Shown piece after piece: positions 9,201 to 17,509 of a stretch of 64,000 bases of DNA. The stretch spans positions 1-64,000 of the forward strand of contig NZ_LYVO01000004.1 of assembly GCF_001984055.1 (NCBI RefSeq), read 5' to 3'. A model generated the notes under the pieces. The model saw nothing but the letters and a program-made list of their open reading frames with translations. It was not told the origin of the DNA and did no database searches. The first letter of the stretch is position 1. Each line of letters starts with the position of its first letter. This DNA is from Variovorax sp. KK3 (GTDB lineage Bacteria > Pseudomonadota > Gammaproteobacteria > Burkholderiales > Burkholderiaceae_C). A program made the position numbers and the translations under genes.

Positions 9201-9565
9201 TGCGCGATCGCCACGAGCCGGAAGCGCGCGAAGCGGAACTCGCTGCCGAACAGCAGCCGGAAGGGATGCTGCTGCGACGGCTCCAGGGTCTCCAGGTGCT
9301 CCTGCAGTCCCTCCCAGGCCCGCACCACGCCGCCCACGGAGCATTCGTCGGTGATCGCGAGCGCCTCGTAGCCCAGGTCGTAGGCGCGCGCCACCATCTC
9401 CTGCGGATGCGAGGCGCCGCGCTGGAAGCTGAAGTTGGTGAGGCAGTGCAGTTCGGCGTAGGCCGGCAGGCCCGGCGGGCCCGGCTTCGCCTGCGACGGC
9501 GGGGCGTTCGCGGCGGCTTCCGCGCGCCGGCGCTTCAGGATCTGCTTATCGCTCAGTTCGGGCAT
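6233..9565 (-). CDS. dnaE2: Error-prone DNA polymerase III alpha subunit DnaE2 (ImuC)
   Basis: A 1110-residue C-family polymerase, the damage-tolerance paralogue of DnaE. An N-terminal PHP domain begins near YAELHCLTNFSFQRG (about residue 36). The palm carries the catalytic acidic motif PDIDVDFE at 421-428, and a C-terminal OB-fold region has VRACGLVIGRQRPQT and NVNVIVWKHV. Length is right for DnaE2, which is shorter than replicative DnaE. It follows imuB with a 9-bp gap and ends the imuA-imuB-dnaE2 cassette, whose only visible promoter signal is the LexA box before imuA. Its role is translesion synthesis and SOS mutagenesis together with ImuB. Confidence 0.95.
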   Translation of the reverse strand: MPELSDKQILKRRRAEAAANAPPSQAKPGPPGLPAYAELHCLTNFSFQRGASHPQEMVARAYDLGYEALAITDECSVGGVVRAWEGLQEHLETLEPSQQHPFRLLFGSEFRFARFRLVAIAHDLEGWGNLCEFITAARNTSAPKGEYRVDWDTGDVASLQHCEMLFVPERVPGGLPDADVLCADLQEARRRFGEHLWLAVELRNELDDDLWLWTLREAGERSGVPLVAAGDVHMHARSRKPLQDVITAVREGRSVAECGFALQANAERHLRSRLRLAGLYPAELLVNTLAAMERCRFDLGVIREHYKYPLENVGGGETPAQTLERKTWEGARMRYPDGMPPRVQAQVRHELELIIDLHYEMFFLTVEDIVRFAREKKILCQGRGSSANSAVCYCLGITAINPETGNLLFERFLSRQRHEPPDIDVDFEHQRREEVIQYIYDKYGRDRAAIAAVVICYRSRSALRDVGKALGIDARLVDEFAKDHYWFDDGVILDQRLQEAVERAGVQADMRQLLQWIELTQQLRGFPRHLSQHVGGFVLTQSKLTRLVPVEKASMKDRSVIQWEKDDLEAMGMLKVDVLALGMLSAIRRTLSFLNGWRGTALEMHQVPNDDAAMFDMLCDADTVGVFQIESRAQMSMLPRLKPRCYYDLVIEVAIVRPGPIQGGMVHPYLKNREKVRNKIPIVYAKDDLRPALERTLGVPIFQEQVMQIAMIAAGFTPDRADRLRRAMAAWKRKGGIDKFRGELIEGMVERDYDRAFAESIFKQMEGFGEYGFPESHAASFALLVVVSCWLKLHEPACFLAAMLDSQPMGFYSPSQLVQDARRHGVEVRPVDVTMSALDCTLEPKDAPPSSHPPPPIAPRFATRPGRPDQPAVRLGLRRIGGLSEAGAERLVKARDIAAFTSTEDLALRAELDAKDMAALAAADALLPLSGHRRQQVWDATAQRRAPALLKGVPIHEAALQLPLAPEGEEIVGDYNALGFTLRRHPLALLRARLDRRGLASAEELRNLPSGRTVRACGLVIGRQRPQTANDTMFVTLEDETGNVNVIVWKHVVEAWREPLLKSQLLAVQGTWQRDMDSGGEVRHIVATGFEDLTPLLGRLASSTRSRDFH

Positions 9566-9574
9566 GGCGCTGCT

Positions 9575-10921
9575 TCAGGCGTAGAGGCCTTGGAGGAACC
9601 AGCGCGGGGCATCCTCGGCCAGGAAATCCGAAGACCGTTCGCGGAAGATCCACACCAGCCCGGCCTCGGGGCTTTCGGCGATGAAGTAGTCGCGCACCGC
9701 CGGATGCCCACGCTCCTCACGCTCGGCGCCCTGCCCCGGCGCGCCCCACCAGCCGGCCTCCAATCGCTGCGGCCCTGCCAGCCGGCGCAGCACGCCGCGG
9801 TAGCAGGGGCGGCCGTCGCGCACGTCGAGCCGCAACGGTTCGCGCAGCAGCCAGGGCGGGTACAGCGCATCGGGCTGGGTGGCGGCGGCCGGGGCCGCGG
9901 GCGGATCGCCCTGCAGCGCGGGCCGCCAGGCCTGTCTTTTCTCGGGACGGTGGTCGGCCTGCGCCACCGCGCGCAGCACCTGCTGCGGCCCGAGCCGCGC
10001 GCTCAGGCGCTCGACCAGTTCATGCAGCCGGTCGCCCGGGCGGTTGTCCTCGGGCAGAAAGCTGGTGCTGGCGCCGGACCAGGGCGCGGTTTCGACCGAG
10101 CGCAGGCGCAGCCAGCTCGCGGGCGCCGACAGCGTGGTGAGCGCGAGCCGCTCCGACAGCAGGCGCCGCAGGTGCGCCATGTCCTGCGTGGGCGTGGCGG
10201 TGCGCACCGTCACCTGCTGGTGCGTCGGCAGATCGATGCCGTTCAGCCGCTTCAGGTCGAGCGTCCATTGCAGTTCCAGCGCCAGCGCGCCGCGCTGCCG
10301 CGCCCGCAGCCAGATCTGCAGCGCCGCCAGCAGGCGGTTAGCCGACCACATCAGCTCGGGCGCGCCCTCTGCCAACGCGGGCAGTTCCAGCTTCAGCTCG
10401 AACACGTCGGGCAGCGTGAGCCACTCGTGGCTGTCGGGCAGGCGGCCGTGCGCCACGTCCAGCGCAGCACGCAGGGCCGGGCCGAAACGGCGCACCAGGC
10501 CGCCGCGTGGCAGCTTTTCGACATCGCCCCAGGTTCGGCATCCCAGATGAGACAGCACGCCCAGGTGATCGCGTGCCGCGCTCAGGGTATCGAGCGGCAG
10601 GCCGCCGGGCAGATCGCGTGGCGGCGGTTCGCCGCGCGCGAACATGCGCAGCCGCGCCAGCGCGACCAAGCTGGTGGCGCCCTGCACGCGCTGCACGGGC
10701 ACGTCGGGCATGGGATTGAGCCCCGCCAGCTCGCGCATCAGTCCCAGCCGGCCGCCCCACAGCCGCTCGCAGGCCGAGACTTCGAGCAGCAGCGCCTCGT
10801 CGACCCAGGCAACGTGCGGCGTGAACTGCAGCGCCCACCAGCCGAGCGCCTCGATCGACGGCATCGGCGCCTCCTGGGCGGCAACGGTTTCAGGCGGCCA
10901 GCGCAGCGCGATCCAGTGCAT
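9575..10921 (-). CDS. imuB: ImuB, Y-family polymerase-like mutasome protein
   Basis: A 448-residue Y-family-like protein. The N-terminal region (WWALQFTPHVAWVDEALLLEVSA) resembles the palm of DinB/UmuC, and GVLSHLGCRTWGDVEKLP resembles the HhH/thumb part. The usual catalytic acidic residues of active Y polymerases are not evident, as is typical for ImuB, which acts as a scaffold linking the beta clamp, ImuA and DnaE2. The start codon lies 32 bp inside the end of imuA, implying translational coupling. The stop is 9 bp before dnaE2. Confidence 0.9.
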   Translation of the reverse strand: MHWIALRWPPETVAAQEAPMPSIEALGWWALQFTPHVAWVDEALLLEVSACERLWGGRLGLMRELAGLNPMPDVPVQRVQGATSLVALARLRMFARGEPPPRDLPGGLPLDTLSAARDHLGVLSHLGCRTWGDVEKLPRGGLVRRFGPALRAALDVAHGRLPDSHEWLTLPDVFELKLELPALAEGAPELMWSANRLLAALQIWLRARQRGALALELQWTLDLKRLNGIDLPTHQQVTVRTATPTQDMAHLRRLLSERLALTTLSAPASWLRLRSVETAPWSGASTSFLPEDNRPGDRLHELVERLSARLGPQQVLRAVAQADHRPEKRQAWRPALQGDPPAAPAAATQPDALYPPWLLREPLRLDVRDGRPCYRGVLRRLAGPQRLEAGWWGAPGQGAEREERGHPAVRDYFIAESPEAGLVWIFRERSSDFLAEDAPRWFLQGLYA

Positions 10922-11711
10922 GGCCTTTCTCCCCGTTGGGCGGGCTCGGCTGCCGAGGGCTCAGGCGCACGACGGTCGCACCGCGCCCCACCGGAAGCTC
11001 TGCCGCCACGTCCTGCTGCCGCTGCCATTGGCGCCGCAGCCGGCCGGCCGCGAGCAGCGCATTCATGCGTGCATGGCGGGCCGGCAGCTGCAGCGGCTTG
11101 GCCAGCGGCGGGCCGCGGCGCTTGAGCACATGCACGTCGAGCTGCGTCGCGTCTTCCTCGCAGCGCTGAAGTTGCAAGCGCAGCCGCGCCGGCGAACTCG
11201 CCTGGGCCATCGTGTCGGGCCGCAGCACGAAGAGCAGCGCCTCGTGCTGCGCAGCGGCCAGCTGCAGCCGCCGCAGCTCGCCCACCCGGGCTTGAGGAAG
11301 CCAGGCGAGCACGGCCGTCACGTCGGCGCAGCGCAGGGCTTGTTCGCAAGCCCACAGCCTGGCCGACGCAGCTTCACAACGCACCCATAGCAGCGATTCC
11401 ACCGGCAGTCCTTGCGAAGCCAGCGCCGGGCCAAAAGGCTCCTGCGGCGCACCGACCAGCACCACCGGCCCCGAACGCTCCTCCACCGCACGTGCCAAGG
11501 CCGGCAGCAGCAGCTGCCAGGCATGGGCCTCCGGCTCGGCCTGCAGCAGCTCCGTCATCGCCCCCACCGGCCAGCCGCCGCCGGGCAGCTCCGCATCGAG
11601 CGCCGCATGCCCGGTGCCGATCACCTGCCCATCCGCCCGGCCCAGCGCATCCCCGCTCCACAACTTGTGGCGCGCGGCGGCTGAGAAAGTGTCGAAGGAA
11701 GGGAGGGCCAT
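10890..11711 (-). CDS. imuA: ImuA, RecA/SulA-like mutasome protein
   Basis: A 273-residue protein starting MALPSFDTFSAAARHKLW. It has a RecA/SulA-like core (TGHAALDAELPGGGWPVGAM, VVLVGAPQEPFGPAL, LLFVLRPD), the layout of ImuA, which modulates RecA and partners ImuB. There is no clean Walker A motif, which fits ImuA rather than true RecA. It is the first gene of the mutasome operon, with the LexA box 15 bp upstream of its start and a 32-bp overlap with imuB downstream. Expression should therefore be SOS-induced. Confidence 0.9.
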   Translation of the reverse strand: MALPSFDTFSAAARHKLWSGDALGRADGQVIGTGHAALDAELPGGGWPVGAMTELLQAEPEAHAWQLLLPALARAVEERSGPVVLVGAPQEPFGPALASQGLPVESLLWVRCEAASARLWACEQALRCADVTAVLAWLPQARVGELRRLQLAAAQHEALLFVLRPDTMAQASSPARLRLQLQRCEEDATQLDVHVLKRRGPPLAKPLQLPARHARMNALLAAGRLRRQWQRQQDVAAELPVGRGATVVRLSPRQPSPPNGEKGHALDRAALAA

Positions 11712-11725
11712 GGTGTCTTATTTAA

Positions 11726-11741
11726 CTGTATTTTCATACAG
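11726..11741. promoter_or_regulatory. LexA box (SOS operator) of imuA-imuB-dnaE2
   Basis: CTGTATTTTCATACAG matches the proteobacterial LexA consensus CTGT-N8-ACAG exactly and lies 15 bp upstream of the imuA ATG. LexA bound here would block transcription of the mutasome. It is also 87 bp upstream of the divergent toxin gene at 11829. Confidence 0.93.
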
Positions 11742-11805
11742 TATCCTTGGCTGCGCGCCACTGTTTTTGCAAGCCCCGGCACGGCGCTCGGGGTTCTTCC
11801 CGCTC

Positions 11806-11821
11806 ATCCCATTAATGGGAT
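11806..11821. promoter_or_regulatory. Perfect palindrome before the toxin-antitoxin operon, probable antitoxin operator
   Basis: ATCCCATTAATGGGAT is a perfect 16-bp palindrome ending 7 bp before the toxin start codon. Position and symmetry fit autoregulation by the XRE-type antitoxin. It occupies the place where a ribosome-binding site would be, so toxin translation may be inefficient. Confidence 0.7.
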
Positions 11822-11828
11822 AAATTGC

Positions 11829-12209
11829 ATGCCTGTTTCAAAAGAAAAACCCCTGTTCTGGCTCGGCAGCAGCAAGAAAGATCTGCTCACCCTGCCCGTC
11901 GAAGTCCGAAAGTTCTTTGGCCATGCACTCGACTTCGCCCAGCATGGCGAACAGCATGTATCTGCCAAGGTTCTCAAGGGATTCGCAGGCGCGGGCGTGC
12001 TGGAGATCGTCGAGGACGATGTGGCCGGGACGTATCGGGCCGTCTACACGGTCAAATTCGCCGAAGCGGTGTTCGTCCTGCACTGCTTCCAGAAGAAGAG
12101 CAAGAGCGGCATCGCCACACCGAAACAAGACATGGACATCGTTCGCTCTCGGCTGAAGACCGTCGAGGCGCTGATCAAGGAATGGCGCAATGAAAAAGCA
12201 GATCGTTGA
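11829..12209 (+). CDS. RelE/HigB-type toxin (phage Gp49-like)
   Basis: A 126-residue basic protein resembling the Gp49-like/HigB branch of the RelE superfamily: an N-terminal FWLGSSKKDLLTLPVEV helix, then the beta-sheet core GTYRAVYTVKFAEAVFVLHCFQKKSK. The FQKKSK segment is typical of this group and carries the Lys-rich surface used against mRNA on ribosomes. The toxin gene comes first and overlaps the antitoxin gene by 20 bp, the usual order for HigBA. The palindrome just upstream suggests autoregulation. The family is clear; exact target and activity are inferred. Confidence 0.85.
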   Translation: MPVSKEKPLFWLGSSKKDLLTLPVEVRKFFGHALDFAQHGEQHVSAKVLKGFAGAGVLEIVEDDVAGTYRAVYTVKFAEAVFVLHCFQKKSKSGIATPKQDMDIVRSRLKTVEALIKEWRNEKADR

Positions 12210-12525
12210 AGACCTCGAAGTGATGGAAAGCTCAGGCAACGTCTTTGCCGACCTCGAACTGCCCGACGCAGACAAGCTCAAGATCAAGTCCGGCCTGGCC
12301 ATCGAGATCAACCGCGCCATACGCCGCCTTCAGCTCACCCAGAGCGAGGCCGCCAAGCGCATGGGCATCTCGCAGCCCAAGGTCTCGGCGCTGATGCGGG
12401 GCGAGTTCTCGAATGTCTCCGAGCGCAAGTTGATGGACTGCCTCAACCGGCTCGGCTACGACATCGAGATCAAGGTGAAGCCGACTGCCGCTGCAACGGG
12501 ACATCTGATGCTGGCGATGGCCTGA
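12190..12525 (+). CDS. HigA-type XRE-family antitoxin
   Basis: A 111-residue protein with a helix-turn-helix of the XRE/HTH_37 type at about residues 45-85 (LQLTQSEAAKRMGISQPKV, SALMRGEFSNVSERKL). The N-terminal acidic part (MESSGNVFADLELPDADKLK) would contact the toxin. AAGGA lies 7 bp before the ATG, within the end of the toxin gene, so the antitoxin has the stronger translation signal. Proposed role: neutralise the RelE/HigB-like toxin and bind the 16-bp palindrome. Confidence 0.88.
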   Translation: MKKQIVEDLEVMESSGNVFADLELPDADKLKIKSGLAIEINRAIRRLQLTQSEAAKRMGISQPKVSALMRGEFSNVSERKLMDCLNRLGYDIEIKVKPTAAATGHLMLAMA

Positions 12526-12551
12526 CAAATGCCCATGGTCGAGGCCGCCAA

Positions 12552-13373
12552 ATGACCACCCGCCCCATCCCCTCCACCGGCGAAGCCCTGCCGCCGATCG
12601 GCTGCGGCACGTGGCTCGGCTTCGATGCGAGCCCCGGCACGCCCGAGCGGGAGCGCCTGCCCGGCGTCGTCGACGCGCTGTTCGCTGCCGGCGGACGGCT
12701 GATCGACAGCTCACCGATGTACGGCCGCGCCGAGTCGGTGGTGGGCGAGTTGCTGGCTTCGAGCGGGCAGCGCGACAAGGCCTTTCTGGCCACCAAGGTC
12801 TGGACCACCGGCCGCGAGGCCGGCATCGCGCAGATGGAGCAGTCCTTTGAACGGCTACGCACCGATCGCATCGACCTGATGCAGGTGCACAACTTGGTCG
12901 ACTGGCGCACCCACCTGCCCACCCTGCGGCAATGGAAGGCGCAAGGCCGGGTGCGCTACATCGGCATCAGCCACTACACCGCTTCGGCCTATGCCGAGGT
13001 GGAGGCGGTGCTGGCGGCCGAGCCATTGGATTTTCTGCAGATCAACTACTCGGCTCATGCACGCGAGGCCGAGCAGCGCCTGCTGCCGCTGGCCGCCGAG
13101 CGGGGCGTGGCGGTGATCGCCAACATGCCCTTCGGCGGCGGCGGTCTGCTGCGCCGGCTTGGGCCCCAGCCCCTCCCCGCCTGGGCCGGCGACATCGCCT
13201 GCACGAGTTGGCCGCAGCTGCTGCTGAAGTTCGTGCTGAGCCACCCGGCCGTCACCTGCGCCATCCCCGGTACAAGCCGGCCGGAGCACATGGCCAGCAA
13301 CTTGGCGGCAGCCACGGGCGACCTGCCCGATGCCACGTTCTGGGCGCAGCACATCCGCACCCTAAACCTCTAA
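12552..13373 (+). CDS. Aldo/keto reductase family protein
   Basis: A 273-residue NAD(P)-linked (alpha/beta)8 oxidoreductase. Family residues are visible as Asp and Tyr in LIDSSPMYGRAE, Lys in FLATKVW and His in LMQVHNL, the Asp-Tyr-Lys-His tetrad. The cofactor region is seen near CAIPGTSRPEHMASNL. It follows the antitoxin gene by 26 bp on the same strand and may be cotranscribed by read-through, but no functional link is visible. Substrate unknown. The stop is followed immediately by the intergenic hairpin repeat. Confidence 0.88.
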   Translation: MTTRPIPSTGEALPPIGCGTWLGFDASPGTPERERLPGVVDALFAAGGRLIDSSPMYGRAESVVGELLASSGQRDKAFLATKVWTTGREAGIAQMEQSFERLRTDRIDLMQVHNLVDWRTHLPTLRQWKAQGRVRYIGISHYTASAYAEVEAVLAAEPLDFLQINYSAHAREAEQRLLPLAAERGVAVIANMPFGGGGLLRRLGPQPLPAWAGDIACTSWPQLLLKFVLSHPAVTCAIPGTSRPEHMASNLAAATGDLPDATFWAQHIRTLNL

Positions 13374-13385
13374 TTGGGGGGTCTT

Positions 13386-13489
13386 TCAGCCAGCGAACAT
13401 CGCGGAACCGGCTTTGCCGGGCCGCTGGTGTTGCCCCCGGAAGGGGGTTGGCGGACCACACGAAGTGGGGAAGCCTGGGGGAGACCCAG
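13386..13489. repeat. Mosaic intergenic repeat of four consecutive small hairpins
   Basis: Four inverted repeats follow each other: CCGGC-TTT-GCCGG (13408-13420), CCCCC-GGAA-GGGGG (13434-13447), CCAC-N5-GTGG (13456-13468) and CTGGG-N5-CCCAG (13475-13489). The last abuts the TAA of the convergent hydrolase gene. The arrangement resembles the REP/BIME-like intergenic mosaics of Comamonadaceae and may act as a bidirectional terminator. Only one copy is in this window, so repetition in the genome is an inference. Confidence 0.55.
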
Positions 13490-14401
13490 TTATGCGAAGA
13501 AGCGCAGGAGCAGCGCGTTGACTTCGACCGCCCGCTCGTACTGAACCCAATGCCCCGCGCCCTCGATCACGGCGCCCTCGCGCCGGGCATGGCCGGCCGT
13601 GAGCTGCGCCACCAGCGGCCGCGAATCGGCCGTCACGTCGTGCTCGCCCCACAGCAGCAGCAGGTTGCCGGCAAAGGCATCGAGTGCGGCCTGCAGCCCG
13701 CCCGCCAGCGACACCTCCTTGCTGCGGAAGCGCGTGGCATGGCAGGCCAGGTCGTGGATCACGAAAGCCGTCGCGTCGATGGCCGCCGGGTCGTGCAGCA
13801 TCAGCGCGCGCAGGTTGTGCAAGAGCGCCGAGCGCTCGTCGAGCCGGTCGTGGGCCTCGCGCCAGTTGATCATCTGCACCGTCATGCGGCGAACGGTGCC
13901 GTGTCCGCCGCTGCCCAGCAGGGCCATGCGACGCACGTGCCCGCGCTTCACGGCCAGTTGCGAGGCGACGAAGCCGCCGAAGGAAAAGCCTGCCAGGTCG
14001 ATCGGCGTCTGCGGACCGACCAGGCTGGCCAGCGATCCGGCCAGTGCATCGAGTGCCGGCTCCAGCGGCGCCTGCCCCGTGACGGGCGCCGGCGGCGTGT
14101 CGGAATCGTGAAAGCCCGGCATGTCAGGCAGCCACAGGGTGCGTGCGGCGCACAGCGGCTCGATGTTGCGCAGCCAGTGCATCCAGCTGCCGTGCCCGCC
14201 GTGCAGCAGCACCAGCGGCGGCCGCTGGTCGTTGGCCTGGCCGAAGCGGCGCCAGCGCACGCGCACACCGTCGTGCACGACGTCGTGGTGAGTGGACAGC
14301 GCGTCGAGGCGCGCGATCAGCCGGTGCGCGTTGGCATCGGCGGCAGGGTCGAAGAGGGCAGCGTGGTCGAGCACCGACCCATTGTGCAGCGCGTCAGGCA
14401 T
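13490..14401 (-). CDS. Alpha/beta hydrolase
   Basis: A 303-residue alpha/beta-hydrolase fold protein. The oxyanion region is PLVLLHGGHGSWMHW, the nucleophile elbow GFSFGG (Ser), the acid probably in LLLWGEHDVTAD, and the histidine in IEGAGHWVQYE. The layout resembles MhpC/meta-cleavage-product hydrolases and general esterases. I start it at the ATG at 14401, which overlaps the end of the upstream LigB-type dioxygenase by 8 bp. This implies translational coupling and a shared pathway, perhaps ring cleavage followed by C-C bond hydrolysis. That pathway is an inference. Confidence 0.82.
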   Translation of the reverse strand: MPDALHNGSVLDHAALFDPAADANAHRLIARLDALSTHHDVVHDGVRVRWRRFGQANDQRPPLVLLHGGHGSWMHWLRNIEPLCAARTLWLPDMPGFHDSDTPPAPVTGQAPLEPALDALAGSLASLVGPQTPIDLAGFSFGGFVASQLAVKRGHVRRMALLGSGGHGTVRRMTVQMINWREAHDRLDERSALLHNLRALMLHDPAAIDATAFVIHDLACHATRFRSKEVSLAGGLQAALDAFAGNLLLLWGEHDVTADSRPLVAQLTAGHARREGAVIEGAGHWVQYERAVEVNALLLRFFA

Positions 14402-15215
14402 CGCCGGCGGCCGGGCCGAAGCGATAGTTGGACACCGAGATGCCGCCCATGAACGCATCCTCGTGGTAGATGCGCACGCCCTTCTCGTCGCCCGCGGCGC
14501 CGGCCGCCACCATCAGCGGGATCAGGTGCTCCTCGCGCGGATGGGCCATGCGCGCGGCCGGTGCCTGCGACCAGGCCAGCAGGCGCTCGACGCGCTGCGC
14601 GGGCGCCGCTTCGACGGACTCGCCCAGCCAGTCGTCGAAGGCCTTGGACACGTCGCGCGCCTGGGGGCCGAAGTTGCGCAGGTTGTGGTAGCTCAGGCCG
14701 CTGCCGACGATCAGCACGTTCTCGTCGCGCAGGGGCGCCAGCGCACGGCCCAGCGCGACGTGCTCGGCAGGGTCGAGCCCTCGCTTCAGCGACAGTTGCA
14801 CCGTCGGCACCTCGGCCTTCGGGTAGATGGCGACCATGGGCGAAAACGTGCCGTGGTCGAAGCCGCGCTCCGGGTCGATGGCCGCGGGCAGGCCTGCCGC
14901 CGCGATCAGGCCCTGCACGCGCTGGGCCAGCGCGGGCGAGCCGGGGGCGTCGTAGTGCACGTGGTAGGTGTGCTCGGGAAAGCCGCCGTAGTCGTAGATC
15001 ATCGGCGGCTTCGGGTTGCCCATGACGGTGAAGGCGGGCTCTTCCCAGTGCGCCGAGATCATGAGGATGGCGTCGGGCGTGCGGCCGATCTGCCGCGGCA
15101 TGTCGGCCAGCGCGGCCTCGAGCTTCGCGTAGTTGCGGCCGCTCTGCTCTTTCATCCAGGGCCACGGGCCGCCACCGTGGGAGATGAAGTAGACGGGGAG
15201 TGTTCGTGAGGTCAT
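14394..15215 (-). CDS. Class III (LigB-type) extradiol dioxygenase, DODA/YgiD family
   Basis: A 273-residue protein of the 4,5-DOPA extradiol dioxygenase family. Metal-ligand candidates are His in YFISHGGG, His in ISAHWEEP and His in FDHGTFSPM. The C-terminal HEDAFMGGISVSNYRFG is family-typical. The start MTSRTLPVYFISHGG aligns with the family N-terminus, so I reject the longer in-frame upstream extension. Likely function: Fe(II)- or Zn-dependent cleavage or transformation of catechol-like compounds. It is the first gene of a two-gene operon with the alpha/beta hydrolase. Confidence 0.85.
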   Translation of the reverse strand: MTSRTLPVYFISHGGGPWPWMKEQSGRNYAKLEAALADMPRQIGRTPDAILMISAHWEEPAFTVMGNPKPPMIYDYGGFPEHTYHVHYDAPGSPALAQRVQGLIAAAGLPAAIDPERGFDHGTFSPMVAIYPKAEVPTVQLSLKRGLDPAEHVALGRALAPLRDENVLIVGSGLSYHNLRNFGPQARDVSKAFDDWLGESVEAAPAQRVERLLAWSQAPAARMAHPREEHLIPLMVAAGAAGDEKGVRIYHEDAFMGGISVSNYRFGPAAGDA

Positions 15216-15345
15216 GGGCCGCCAGTCTAGGCACTTTGGCGCGGCCGCACCGGGGTCCGGGCATGGAAGCCTTTCCACATGCCCTTTCGGGGCATGAGCT
15301 TATGCCGCACGGCTACAGTGACGCCCTTGCCCGGAGGCCGTCGCC

Positions 15346-17217
<1,872 letters not shown>

Positions 17218-17328
17218 CTTGCCTGCAGCTTCCGGGGCGTCCTACAGTTCCCGGCGCACGGCGACTACAGCCTGAAACCGCCGGTGTGGAGACACTGGGT
17301 TCTCGCTTAACGAAGAGGAGCTTGCACC

Positions 17329-17403
17329 GTGAATTCCATCATCTACATCGTCGGTCTGGTCGTGGTCGTCGTCGCCGTACTTTCGTTCTTCGGCCTGCGC
17401 TGA
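17329..17403 (+). CDS. 24-residue single-pass membrane microprotein
   Basis: A GTG start with GAGGAG at 17315-17320 (8-bp spacing) opens a 24-codon frame encoding MNSIIYIVG...LSFFGLR, nearly one hydrophobic helix with a Val-rich centre (VVVVVAV) and a terminal Arg. It is followed 20 bp later by a perfect rho-independent terminator, so it looks like a complete monocistronic unit. Similar short peptides with an IIYIVG...SFFGLR pattern are, to my knowledge, annotated as hypothetical membrane proteins in related bacteria; function unknown. It is too short for most gene callers. Confidence 0.72.
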   Translation: MNSIIYIVGLVVVVVAVLSFFGLR

Positions 17404-17422
17404 TCCCACCTCTCCCCCGATC

Positions 17423-17449
17423 GCGGGGCCGTTCGCGGCCCCGCTTTTT
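17423..17449 (+). terminator. Rho-independent terminator after the microprotein gene
   Basis: A perfect 9-bp GC stem (GCGGGGCCG/CGGCCCCGC) with a TTCG tetraloop is followed by TTTTT at 17445-17449. Confidence 0.92.
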
Positions 17450-17509
17450 CGTGGTTCGTTCGGCACGGGGCTGCCGGGCATAATTTCGCGCTCCCGTCGA
17501 AGGAAGCCG

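Noticed and set aside
6209..11125. 1638-codon plus-strand open frame across the mutasome genes
   Set aside because: It is antisense to dnaE2, imuB and the end of imuA, all with unmistakable family motifs; the translated product is His/Gln/Ala-rich without domains.
15278..15296. CATGCCC-TTTCG-GGGCATG hairpin
   Set aside because: It is a 7-bp stem in the divergent region before the ABC exporter, but without a T-run or a clear link to a start; too weak to call a terminator or operator.
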